Below are positions 54,601-63,945 of a DNA stretch of 64,000 nucleotides, one piece after another (positions within the stretch are counted from its first letter, which is position 1; every line of letters starts with the position of its first letter). The DNA is from Echinococcus granulosus (Eukaryota; Platyhelminthes; Cestoda; Cyclophyllidea; Taeniidae): assembly GCF_000524195.1 (NCBI RefSeq), contig NW_020170406.1, positions 657,966 through 721,965 of the forward strand, in the 5' to 3' direction. Below the pieces are notes generated by a model, which was not told the DNA's origin, searched no databases, and saw nothing but the letters and a program-made list of their open reading frames with translations. A program made the position numbers and the translations under genes.

Positions 54601-57600
54601 GTGTGAATTTATGCGAAATGATTAAGGTTAAAATGCTGCAATGCATCTAAAGCTTTGGCGGATTCTCAAGTCAGATACAGTTGGTGGTAGAATAATGTAT
54701 TTACAAAGACAAATTTCTCAACTTCTCATTCCATAAGTGACAAAACTTAGAACTTTTACCTCTGTTATATGTACAGCAAGACAGGTGTTTGGCCATTTGG
54801 ATTGTTTGCAGACCACTTTGTTATTCCATTTCCGTTTCAGTCATGCATGTCTCCAACGATTTATCTTCCCTAAGCAGAGATCAGACTGTCATGAGTTGCT
54901 ACGAGGGATTATTTATACTTACTCCAATGTGAATAATATGATCCCATCAAAGCACTTGCAAAAGGCCTTTATAAGCATTGTGTGGCAACAGTCTCCCAAC
55001 CTTCAAAGTACACACGAGATATCATATATTAACCACTTCCAAATTTTTAAAATTAACCCTATTATAGTTTAACTGTAATTTTAAACACTATTTCTCTAAA
55101 TTAAAAATAGTAGCTGTAAATGTGTCATAGTTATGCGCGAAGCTAATTGACTCTAACCCCAAATGTCGCTTAAACTCTCAATCTCTGGATTAAATCACGT
55201 GCTCCATGGGACTTACTTGGTGTAATCTAGAGAGTTCCTTTGCCTCATGACAGAATAAATGATTGGACTTGAATAAATTACTTTAAGGTTTCTTCTATTT
55301 ATTGAAACCCAAAATCATCCATAAAAGGTTTCCCTCTTTTGCCCCTCAGATTCAATGAATCTTTGTGCAAATTTTGCACCATTCTTAATGAAATGCTACT
55401 GATTTTGTTTTAAAACTTCAGATGTATTCGGTATTTGGTTATTTAATTACTAGGCGCTTCTTGTAACCCCCTACTCTCAAGCATTTATTTACTTAAAGTC
55501 ACCCCGCTACATAAAACCACTTTAAGATGGCATTAACAGTGTGCTTTTTTACTAAATGAAACACTCTTTAATAGGTTCATTTCAAATTAACCAAAAAACT
55601 TACAATAGTATCTAAATGCGTTAACAGATTCTTTTCATTTTCCAACTTTAGATAATAATCGTTCAATTCGGTGGGGTCCCACTGAGCACAATGCCTCTGG
55701 ACGTCGAACAGTGGATGTGGTGCATATTCTTCGGCATAGGGACTCTCCTCTGGGGACAGGTAAATATTAAGCTTCTTTTCCCGAAATTCGCCTTGTGTTT
55801 AATTTTATGGATAGGATTTTCACAATAAGCCTATCCACAAAAAATCAATTTATCTTAATCCCAAAAAAGGGAGGGATAGGAGGATCACGATTACAATAGA
55901 TTACTTTCTGTAATTTGGGCGAAGACATGCTAGTACTGGACAGCCAAGCAGTGCAATGGATTTAAAAATAAAACAAATAACAGCATAACAGTTTTAAAAC
56001 ATCATTTTAGTTTAGCCAGTTCCCATCAAAACTTAATGAGCTAGCTTCCAATTCAACTATCAATGAAAGCCTTGTCTATAGAATCCCCAAAAAAACGCAA
56101 AGAATATGTCTGTTCCTCTTTCTTAGGTCTCAAATTTATTTCCCAACAGTCTATTCTATTTTACATATGATTACCTGGTGTTAATGCCAGTAGAAGTCAG
56201 TAAGAATCACCAGGAGAAATGGCACACTAGAAGGAGTAGGGTGGAATGAGAATGAGACAGTATCCTCATTTTCCTCAAACCTTCCTTACTTCCCCCAGTC
56301 TCCTCCCCAGCCTATCTAAAACAATATCTTCTCACCGGTAATTTCATCGGTACACAATATGCAGTACGAAGTCTTCCGTTTTCTTGTAAGAATACAAATT
56401 TCTCCTATTGACAGGCGGATTAATTCTGACTGCTCCTCAGATAGTATTACTTACATACCAATCTGTATAATCTTAATTAGATACAAGAACCATTCTTTAT
56501 CTGTCAGAAACCACATTTTGGTAGAGCGTTTGAAAGAAGTGAGGAAATAATTGACAATCTGTGAACCCTACTGTCATCTCCTGGTAAATTGTGTGGGATA
56601 GAATCATTTGCTCTGTCTTCAGCTCTAGCTTTATTTCCGCCACGATGTTATGATGGTATAGGTGCAGATGAATTGTTTTATTAGTTACGTACAACACTAC
56701 TAAGAGCTGTCCCCTGCACGGAATCCCTAAATAACGTGGCATTTAATACAAGTGGTTCATTCTCAGTGTAAAAAATAAACAGTTGCGTTTTCACCCGCAT
56801 AATTTTTACGAAATCCTACAGTTATGGAGCCGAGTTAAACTTTTTGAGACGACAAACAAGGATTATATCCACTCTATTAAACAGAAAATTATCGCGTACT
56901 TATGCATTGTAAATGAAGCCACTTAAATAAGTACATGCACTTTACAAGTTCCTACACATTACCCAAAACTACTACATCGTAAAGTATGCGAAGATTTTCG
57001 ATTACCTGCTAATCAACCGATCTTTAGTGCATGGAAGTAAAAAGAACACAAATATCACTAATATGCTTTAATCCTGTGATACATTTGCTATTTAACTTGC
57101 TTTGAAGTAGTTTGTGACCCATAGAAGTGAGAGCTTGCATTAGGCCAAAAGCGGCTACCCAAGCGCTTCCGAGTGGGTAATTAAAACTCTATCCTCGTGG
57201 ATTTGAGAGCTCAATAGTTTGTTTTCGTTTTATGTCAGATCCTGAATAAGCATCGTTGTTGAGTTCTTTTTGGATACTGGTTTAATTTTTTGATGTTTTT
57301 CCTCCAATTTTACAGTGCCCCTGGTAAATATATTGTCCCTAAAGTAAATCTTGATGTTAAAGTGGTGAATTCAAAGAATTAATTACATATCAAATCAGAC
57401 TAGCACAATTTGGCATAAAATTAGTACCAACTTGCACCCTTGCCCATAGAATGCGGTTAAAAGTTTTTTGCAACTAACCATTCAAGAGAAAGAGAAAAAT
57501 CGTTATAAAACTCAATTTGGATTGTTTGTATTACTTTACCTTAATAGGTAACGTTTCTTGAACGCATCGTGTGAATTTATTTGTCTGGCAAATTGGGTGC

Positions 57601-59518
57601 TCTTCCATTCTTATAGATCGTATAGTATTCAAAGATGGCTGCTAATCATGCTATGGGCCGCACTGAGTAGTATTGTTATAACGGGTACTTTTGCGGACTT
57701 GAAACGCACTGTAGTACGGATTCATCGCCACCAGCATGCTGTGTCTACTATGGGATGTGTACAAACTCATCCAAAGGGCATCAAATGAAAGAGAACACAA
57801 GTAAAAGACATCTGTTCTCAAAATTTATCTCGTCACCCCGACTATAAAATTATTCGGTCTTGTAAAAAAGTTCTGTTGTTAAAAACTACTAGTACAAATT
57901 ATTTTTGAACGTTTTTCGTAATGTAACATCATTTAAGGTCTTTTCCAAGAGCAATACTTCCTACATTGGTTTGCAAATTTTAGGGTAAAAGAAAAGCTTA
58001 ATTGGTAAAAGCTTATAATCCAATGGGAAATGCCAGTTCCATGTTATAACTGGTGATCAGTTGCAATTTCACTCACTTATTAATGCCACATTTGTTGCCA
58101 GTTTGTAGATATGCTTTGCTTTTCAGCTGTCAATACCACCACATTGTGTTGAAACATTTCACGTTTCCTTTTCTATGATCAAAGCATAACCAAACATGCT
58201 GTAACTTGACCACACCCAGTGCACCATTCCTCAATCCCAACTCGTGCTAGAGTTATTAAGACACATAATATTCATAATTGCTTAAATGAAGTTGAAGTTC
58301 AGTTTTTGAGATACTGTAATTAGTCAACGTGAACAAATGCAAAATGGTGCAGTTCCCGAATCTCTCTTGAACAAAACGTTAAAAGATTGTACAGAGGTGA
58401 AATTAATGAACATCATGATACCAAAATTAGGATTGAAATCATAGAGCCTGAGGAGTCCTTCTAATTAATCATGCAAAATAATCAAACTCCTGGTCTATTT
58501 CATTGGATCTACTAAGAAGAGGTGCCAGATTTAGGATTGGATTCTTTCAATGCTTGCTCCTTATAGGTGTTGATTTCCATCCCTTCTTGGGTGGTTCCAC
58601 GACTTTCGACAATCTGCTTCTGGACCAAACGGGGTCGTCAACGACGCATAAGAAAGCGTCGCAACACCACAGTCTCCACCGACGAGACGCCCGCAGCTCC
58701 AGCAATGACCCTCGTTGATCTAGAAGATGCCTTCCCAACCACAGATTCCCTGCGTGGTAAAGCTCCCAGTTTTGTGGCAAATTCATTGGAATATGTAAAA
58801 CAAGCTGTTGAGAATGGAACTGATGACACGATCCCATCAGAGTCAATTGAATTAGAGGAAGTAGACGATGATGAGGATGAAGAAGACGAGGAAGAACCCG
58901 ATGAACTTCGTCAGGGACAGGTGCTCTGGATTCGGGGACTTTCTCGTCTTCAAACTCAGGTGAGAATGTTAAGCATAGGCCCCCATAAGGCATACGCGTA
59001 TTGTCTTTATCGCATCGTGACTATTTATTTAAGTAGAATCAACATTATCAGTCCACGTATGACGATCAGTTGCCTCAGAAACACAATAAGCACTGAGTCG
59101 TGTTTCCCATAACAAAACGTGACAGCAACCAATCACTAATTCCCTAACCCATGTGTAAGAAAAACGTTTTCTAGTCTTTGGATGGTGTCGATGGAGGAAT
59201 TCCATTCTATGAGTATAGTGTACGTTTTTTGGCTTTTGTATAAAGAATTTTAGCGCCCTCCAGTTGGACAGACACAGCGAGGTTCGTGAGTCAGTACGTG
59301 ACTTCACTCGCAGACGAATTTATAGCCTCGGATGCAACAATTCTATTCTAAATCTGGCTCGCAGCTCATTGCAGCTTCGACGACCTGTTAGTCAACCGGA
59401 GGAGTTAAATGATAACTCCGCTCATTACAGGCAAAATAACAGTAGAAAAAACAACAGTTGCCGTCAAAAGCACCACCCGATCGATCATTTCAGCCAAGAC
59501 TGTCTCAAGGATGAATAA
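12467..59518 (+). CDS. ATP2B: Plasma membrane Ca2+-transporting ATPase, P2B type (18 exons)
   Basis: Exports cytosolic Ca2+ across the plasma membrane using ATP; regulated by calmodulin in this family. Coding exons: 12467-12617, 12838-13011, 14223-14474, 16211-16336, 17919-18068, 18953-19000, 19049-19180, 19228-19445, 23170-23424, 28891-29162, 33456-33598, 40986-41299, 47132-47494, 50588-50801, 53389-53606, 55652-55759, 58567-58959, 59264-59518. The sum is 3786 nt, 1261 aa plus stop, the usual PMCA size. Motifs in order: TGES 216-219 (actuator), PEGLPL 397-402 (TM4), phosphorylated Asp440 in DKTGT, KGA 584-586 (ATP binding), DPVRP 668-672, TGDN 692-695, TGDGTNDGP 783-791 (hinge), and TM6 Asn879/Asp883 that bind Ca2+. 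A calmodulin-binding start [18 protein letters not shown] lies at 1160-1177. No stop or frameshift occurs in any exon, so the gene looks functional. The last exon is the least certain part. Confidence 0.93.
12838..13011 (+). CDS. PMCA exon 2: pre-TM1 and TM1
   Basis: Encodes [20 protein letters not shown], then [10 protein letters not shown] and the hydrophobic TM1 [16 protein letters not shown]. Phase 1-1, donor GTAAGT. Confidence 0.92.
14223..14474 (+). CDS. PMCA exon 3: TM2 and start of actuator domain
   Basis: Encodes an exoplasmic loop [20 protein letters not shown], a Val-rich TM2 ([16 protein letters not shown]), [17 protein letters not shown] and [10 protein letters not shown]. Phase 1-1, acceptor TCTGCAG. 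Confidence 0.93.
16211..16336 (+). CDS. PMCA exon 4: actuator TGES loop
   Basis: Encodes [20 protein letters not shown] then [13 protein letters not shown]. The TGES loop (residues 216-219) drives dephosphorylation of the aspartyl phosphate in P-type ATPases. Phase 1-1, donor GTGGGT. Confidence 0.93.
17919..18068 (+). CDS. PMCA exon 5: end of actuator domain
   Basis: Encodes [20 protein letters not shown] then [18 protein letters not shown]. It leads into the variable loop before TM3. Phase 1-1, donor GTAAGC, acceptor TTTCAAG. Confidence 0.9.
18953..19000 (+). CDS. PMCA exon 6: 48-nt microexon in the pre-TM3 loop
   Basis: Encodes only [15 protein letters not shown] between phase-1 boundaries, with acceptor ATCTTTTCAG and donor GTAAAA. 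It lies where vertebrate PMCAs vary by splicing (site A). Skipping it would keep the frame. Confidence 0.72.
19001..19048 (+). other. 48-nt intron, possibly retained
   Basis: GTAAAA...GTTGCAG, a multiple of three with no stop codon. If retained it would add a 16-residue hydrophobic stretch beginning [10 protein letters not shown]. Removal gives a loop closer to family sequences. Confidence 0.6.
19049..19180 (+). CDS. PMCA exon 7: phospholipid-binding-loop region
   Basis: Encodes [20 protein letters not shown] then [18 protein letters not shown], matching the conserved segment just before TM3. It is less lysine-rich than vertebrate loops. Donor GTGGGA, phase 1. Confidence 0.85.
19228..19445 (+). 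CDS. PMCA exon 8: TM3 and TM4
   Basis: Follows a 47-nt intron (19181-19227). Encodes TM3 ([15 protein letters not shown]), an exoplasmic loop and TM4 with [20 protein letters not shown]. The PEGLPL kink forms part of the Ca2+ site. Ends SVKKMMK, phase 0, donor GTATGT. Confidence 0.93.
19446..23169 (+). other. PMCA intron 8 (3.7 kb)
   Basis: AT-rich intron between TM4 and the phosphorylation-site exon. I see no nested gene, RNA gene or clear repeat. Confidence 0.6.
23170..23424 (+). CDS. PMCA exon 9: phosphorylation site
   Basis: Encodes [20 protein letters not shown] then [15 protein letters not shown]. The phosphorylated Asp codon is at 23236-23238 (residue 440). The start of the nucleotide-binding domain follows. 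Donor GTGAGT. Confidence 0.95.
28891..29162 (+). CDS. PMCA exon 10: nucleotide-binding domain
   Basis: Encodes [33 protein letters not shown] and [13 protein letters not shown], with the ATP-site KGA motif. A Glu/Lys/Ser/Ala-rich insertion ([15 protein letters not shown]) replaces the short turn found in human PMCAs. Ends in phase 2, donor GTAGGT. Confidence 0.93.
33456..33598 (+). CDS. PMCA exon 11: nucleotide-binding domain, second part
   Basis: Encodes [20 protein letters not shown] then [20 protein letters not shown]. Phase 2 in, phase 1 out, acceptor CTTTTTCAG and donor GTGCGT. Confidence 0.9.
40986..41299 (+). CDS. PMCA exon 12: N/P-domain junction
   Basis: Encodes [20 protein letters not shown] then [28 protein letters not shown] and KCGIL. 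The P-domain TGDN motif is at residues 692-695. It is markedly GC-richer than its introns. Donor GTTTGT, phase 0. Confidence 0.94.
41300..47131 (+). other. PMCA intron 12 (5.8 kb)
   Basis: Contains the CRE-like inverted-repeat cluster at 44524-44606, followed by a Lys-rich open frame at 44695-44904 that lacks an ATG start and is unrecognised. Otherwise AT-rich. Confidence 0.55.
44524..44606. promoter_or_regulatory. Cluster of CRE-like sites and short inverted repeats
   Basis: TGACGTCA, the full cAMP-response-element palindrome, lies at 44524-44531. It overlaps GTCATG(6)CATGAC at 44528-44545. GTGTC(9)GACAC at 44575-44593 and ACGTCA(3)TGACGT at 44592-44606 follow. All lie in a locally GC-richer patch of a PMCA intron. 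A regulatory role is inferred only. Confidence 0.35.
47132..47494 (+). CDS. PMCA exon 13: hinge motif and TM5
   Basis: Encodes [60 protein letters not shown] and TM5 [19 protein letters not shown]. Contains the Mg2+/phosphate-binding TGDGTNDGP. Donor GTAAGT, phase 0. Confidence 0.95.
48930..49050 (+). repeat. Dispersed repeat family, copy B
   Basis: Contains CTGCCAGCCCACCCAAGG, AAAGTACGATTGCAAAGCAC and ACAAAATCGAGAGATAAACA, collinear with copies A, C and D. It lies about 0.85 kb upstream of copy C in the same orientation. Confidence 0.55.
49780..49920 (+). repeat. Dispersed repeat family, copy C
   Basis: The best-preserved copy: ACTGGCATGGCC, GAAAGTACAATCGCGGAGCA, CTAAAATCGGGTGTTAAATA and a downstream ACAACTAAAGTGTTACA. 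AATAAA occurs near the end. Confidence 0.6.
50588..50801 (+). CDS. PMCA exon 14: TM6 and TM7
   Basis: Encodes [40 protein letters not shown] and [15 protein letters not shown]. The Asn and Asp of VNLIMD are TM6 Ca2+ ligands. Phase 0 in, phase 1 out, donor GTGAGT. Confidence 0.95.
52033..52047 (+). repeat. Poly-C tract (15 bases)
   Basis: Fifteen consecutive C in an otherwise AT-rich intron; the length may be affected by sequencing error. Confidence 0.85.
53389..53606 (+). CDS. PMCA exon 15: TM8 region
   Basis: Encodes [40 protein letters not shown] and [20 protein letters not shown] is a highly conserved P2-ATPase segment. Acceptor TTTCGAAG, donor GTGAGT. Confidence 0.93.
55652..55759 (+). 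CDS. PMCA exon 16: TM9-TM10
   Basis: Encodes [20 protein letters not shown] and [16 protein letters not shown], matching the family's IIVQFGG...LWGQ. Phase 0-0, acceptor AACTTTAG, donor GTAAAT. Confidence 0.92.
58567..58959 (+). CDS. PMCA exon 17: cytosolic tail up to calmodulin-binding site
   Basis: Starts VLISIPSW after TM10, then a basic run [10 protein letters not shown], a spacer, an acidic run [14 protein letters not shown] and [18 protein letters not shown], the first half of the calmodulin-binding domain. The TM10-to-calmodulin segment is about 113 aa, roughly 70 longer than in human PMCAs. Confidence 0.92.
59264..59518 (+). CDS. PMCA exon 18: variable C-terminus
   Basis: Read in phase 0 after acceptor CCTCCAG, it encodes [20 protein letters not shown] and ends ...[10 protein letters not shown] at stop 59516-59518. 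It shows little similarity to the second half of the vertebrate calmodulin-binding domain, so exon identity is inferred from frame, length and position. An earlier acceptor (TTTTAG, 59248-59253) would read another frame to a stop at 59287-59289. Confidence 0.6.
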   Translation: MDRHSEVRESVRDFTRRRIYSLGCNNSILNLARSSLQLRRPVSQPEELNDNSAHYRQNNSRKNNSCRQKHHPIDHFSQDCLKDE

Positions 59519-62338
59519 CACGACCACATACACCGAAGCTGATTGATAGGCGTAGTAAATCACACTTTTGCTAATCCAGTTAATCCACTCTACTATGTAC
59601 TTACGTATGCAATGTATACATATGCTCTTTAACTGACCTGCATTCTTATTTTCCTTCCTTCCTCCCACTCACGTCTCCAGTTGCTTCTCGTGAGTTCATT
59701 TATTACTGTCGCCAGGTCCCGTGTGTGTGTATTTTTTGTATTATCCTATGTGTGCATGTGCAAGAGGAATAGAAGTTGTGCCAGAATTGTCTGTGTCTCT
59801 TTCCATACCTTGTGAAACCCTGTCACTGTCTGTTGTACAAAAAACTAGGCTTGGAGCCAGATTCGAAGTGGGCTTGAGGTAAGTTCGGACCAGCCAAGCA
59901 AATAAATGGAATCCTACAGAAGTAGTAATCTAAGCATCTCTTATGCATTTAGGCGTTAATTCTAAAATAAATACGCACTTCTTTCTTATTTTAAAACAAT
60001 TTTAAATGAATATTTTAGAAGTATGTTTAGATTGGAGTGACTCTCTAGGTGCAAAGGGGATTAATGATAAGTTACAAAGATGTCAGCGAAAGGATAAGTG
60101 ATGGAATTTAATTTTTTAATGTGACATCTAAAATCACTTTCTTGGCTCAGTGTGCTGTATTTTTATCGCAGTATTTATCCGTATTTTTGAAATTCGAGAA
60201 TATGAGTTCAGTCTGCAAGTGAAACACTTTGTTTCGATTAATCGCTCGGGTCCTCTCTGAAGTAGTCATTAGGATGTATGAGTCCGAATAGAACCGCAGT
60301 TTTGTTGACAGTGCTAAAATAAGTCTAACGCTATAAAACCGGGGAGGTGATCGAAACCATGAGCAAATATCATCCTGCCAAAAATGCTTATGACATTTCT
60401 TGAAAAGCCTTTTATTGTAAAAATAGGCCAGCAAATACAGCAAATACACCTCACAATTTTATGGTTCTAAATTTAAAAGTTGTTTAAAGTCACGTTAAAT
60501 TCTTTTCCCATCATTTGCTAAGTTTAAATTTCCTTAAGGTACTAACAGTGAAATTCTACAAAAAATCTAGTTGCACCAATTCTTAGGTAAAAAGCTTTAA
60601 AAGTATTATTTGTTTGTAATAGAGGCAACATTTCGCAATGCTGTTTTCAATCTAAAACGCAGAATGTTCAGAAGCAATTATGCTGTCTCACTTTTTGAGT
60701 GAGGTGTTTTTGCTCTTATAACCATCAGTTTACCCAAGCATAAATAAAAGGGCTAGACACCCATGATGCTAATATCATAGTAAAATCAAAAGGGGTGGAA
60801 AAGAGCCACTTTGTGTGCGAATACAGTAAAGAAATCCCCCTTTCGTCCTCCGCTTTCGGGCGTTGTCTTCTACACCCCTTTCCGTCGCTCTTCCACTTCG
60901 GCAGCCAGGTAATAATCGAATGCATTGAATCAACAACGAGGCGGGAGAAAGATTATACACTGAATCTTTATTTTGATGAAAGGTTCCTAAATTTTAATGA
61001 TGGCCCAAATTCTAAGCAGTAAGTTAAGTAGAGCAGAGGACCGTACGACATTCTACAGCAAACAACCTTCGTGGCCTAATCGTTTTATCCATAAATGCTT
61101 ATCGAACAAGCAAAACTCTTTAATAAATTATGTTTGCGAGGATAAGTTGCATATTTTAACACCCTTGCAGCTTTTACCATAGCATTGCTGCCTGATGAAA
61201 TAATTACCAATTTAATTTGGCAAGCAATTCTTTGAGGTTAAGGTTCATTTGAATTTTTGCCTTGTTTTGTTAGTGCCTATCAAGGTAGTTACCACAAGTC
61301 TACACGGTTCCAATAGCCTCTCTATTGATAGTGTCTTAAGATTCACCCGGTCACAGCAGGTTCTTTTCATTCGCTATATTTCGGTGAGATATTAAGGCAT
61401 CGACAAGTTTTTCTTCTTTTTGAGTACACTGGCAAAGCTACTTCCAACGTTAAGTCTGGATCAACTCTGAGTAGGTGCATTAATCTGGGGTAACTTCACT
61501 ACTGACATACAGAAGGGCTAGGAAACGACCACCATAGGTAGTGTAGGCAAAGCTTCATTACACTAACATGGTAGTTGAAGGATAGCTTAAATGACTAATC
61601 TGATTCTGTTGATGGATCTCTCAAAGTAGGATCCTCCAATTTCAATTATAAGGCAGAATTACATATCTCTACCAATCGGAACAACTGGGGGTTCGGGCGT
61701 CAATAACAACTAGCGGTAATATTGAACGTGGGTGATACAGCAATCCGTCTACAGCTAAATCAACTAAAAAGAAAAAAGTTTTCGTGAAAATGGAGCTAAA
61801 GAAAATGACTCAAACCCACACGTTTAAACAGGAGATGAGAGTGGGATTTAGAGACTACTAATGTGTTCTTTACCCCTTTCAAGTGCGCCGGCAAAGTGTG
61901 TAGTTACATGGTTTGCTGACAGACTGGGCGACTTGTGATGAGTAATGCATCTTGTATCTACTGATGACAATACAGATCATTGTGTAAAGAACACCACCTG
62001 AGAAAAAATCACGACTAATAAATCCATCATTGGGATGAAATTCGTATCTTTTCAAGGCAACGGAAGACCTCACGCTGCATATTGTACATCGCAGAAATTA
62101 CTGGTGAGTGAATACACATTTTAATAAAGATGGGAGAGGGGGGAAGGGATAGCGAGAAGGCGATAAAGGACAATGTCTCATTCGCACCACCAGCCTCCTC
62201 ATTCTCGAACGCATCCTCCGCATTCCCACGATGGTGATATTTCTCTTAGTGATGCCAATGACTTTTTGGGCATTTACAAAAGATAATCCCACGACCACAT
62301 ATGAATTAGAGTTAAAAGTTGAGGACCATCGTTTGGAT

Positions 62339-62438
62339 NNNNNNNNNNNNNNNNNNNNNNNNNNNNNNNNNNNNNNNNNNNNNNNNNNNNNNNNNNNNNN
62401 NNNNNNNNNNNNNNNNNNNNNNNNNNNNNNNNNNNNNN
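62339..62438. other. Assembly gap of 100 N
   Basis: Exactly 100 N, the conventional size for a gap of unknown length. Open frames running across it are meaningless. Confidence 0.95.
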
Positions 62439-62530
62439 TAGAGAGATAGACTAGTTGGTTAGTAGATAGATGGATGGATGAGTGAATGGAGAGAGGTATG
62501 AATGGATAATCAGATAGAAAGATGGATATT
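62439..62530 (+). repeat. Degenerate GATA/GGAT tetranucleotide microsatellite
   Basis: Repeated GATA, GATG and GAAT units directly abut the gap, which suggests the repeat itself caused the assembly break. Confidence 0.75.
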
Positions 62531-63510
62531 AGCATGATTTGATGAGAATGTACTTATTTTCGGGAAAGGAATATGAATTTTGGATTTTAATTGTGGTTTC
62601 ATCCAAAAATTCGACATTCTAGGAAGCTTACTACTTTCTGTTATTTCATCGTTTTCTGGGACTTTTTAATGACAAATCATAATGTCATTTGATATACATA
62701 TTTGTTGGTCTTTGGTTTTATGGCTAAACTTAGTAAAAAGGCATGGATAGACTAAAAATACATTTGTGACACCATAATCTGGGTCAGACTAAATTACTGA
62801 ATATTTGTCATCAATCTCATTATCCGGGGGTTCCATTTAAGGTCTTTACCGAATTGTAAAACATCACCGAAATTCTACACCTTGTGATAAGCTGCACTGT
62901 AGATTTTTACCTTCATATGCAGTAAGTCCCTCCTCCCTCAAAGATGCCCGAAGCAACTAAAAAGAGTCATAATTAGTTCTACATATATTTTTACGGATTA
63001 ATTTAAAAAATAAACTTAGAGGATGTATGAATTTTTTGGAAAAAAATGCAACCGAAAATATAGCGATTTGAATCAAGTTAAATTAGGAAAGTTGCCTTTC
63101 CTAAATCGCCTCAACAGTACTTATTTGTTTACCTCTAGCTAAGCATCTCTTATCACCCTAAGACACCTTCATTTAAGCACACTTATCCTGAGGTTTTAAT
63201 AATCCATGGTGTTTGCAGCTAGCAAAAATCTCAGCTTAAAATAATGTATTTAGACTCTTCGATATTATACTAATGAGTTTGTTTAAAAGTTAAACACTAG
63301 AAAGTGAAGGATTGCTAGCTATGAACGACTTGGTAAGTGAATCAGCGAATGCTTAATTTTTGGTGATTTGGAACTTTTACGTTCCCAAATAAATTAAGAT
63401 GTACTTCTATATTCTTGCTACTGTTTTATGTTCAGTAACATAATATAAACATTTTCTTCAAGGAAAGATTTTTCGAAATTGACAAAAGACCATTTTTGAG
63501 TCCGAAATAC

Positions 63511-63528
63511 ATATACATATATATATAT
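63511..63528. repeat. Short AT dinucleotide repeat
   Basis: ATATACATATATATATAT, a simple repeat in the 3' flank. Confidence 0.8.
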
Positions 63529-63804
63529 GACTGTGCACTTGGATTCTTGGTGTATTGTTGAACATATGTGGTGCTAATTCCAGTAGTTGGGGTAAAGATA
63601 CCTAGATCAACATTTTAAGAGAAAGGTTTCTTGATAGTCTACCCTCAAACCATTAGTATCCACTTAAATGTAGTCATTGAGTCTACTAGATCTACTGGAA
63701 AGCACTTCAAGTTACTGCAACTTGTTGAGCCCACATAAATGAGCATATGCACAGCTCCTCGTGACTTCTCTCAAGGCGAAAGAAGATGCAATACAGGGGT
63801 CGAA

Positions 63805-63945
63805 TATATATTTTCGACGTAAAGTAGAGCGAGAGGGGGATATTGGCATGACCAGAATGCCAGACCACCTGGAGGAGGTACAATGGCTGAGCTCTTCAGT
63901 AGCCTTTTACCAAAATCGAGGTTTAATTGCCTGTTTAACGTATTA
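63805..63945 (+). repeat. Dispersed repeat family, copy D
   Basis: Contains TTGGCATGACCAG, GAGGTACAATGGCTGAGC and TTTTACCAAAATCGAGGTTT, collinear with copies A to C but more diverged in the middle. Confidence 0.5.

Larger units (their letters stand above)
47495..58566 (+). other. PMCA introns 13-16 (3.1, 2.6, 2.0 and 2.8 kb)
   Basis: AT-rich. Intron 13 carries two same-orientation copies of the dispersed repeat. Intron 14 has a 15-base C run at 52033-52047. No nested gene is supported. Confidence 0.6.

Noticed and set aside
59960..60450. Possible extra 3' exon of PMCA
   Set aside because: The coding frame already ends at 59516-59518 and no family similarity was seen downstream.
62098..62535. 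145-codon open frame crossing the N gap
   Set aside because: Its length comes from translating 100 N as X; the real sequence there is unknown.
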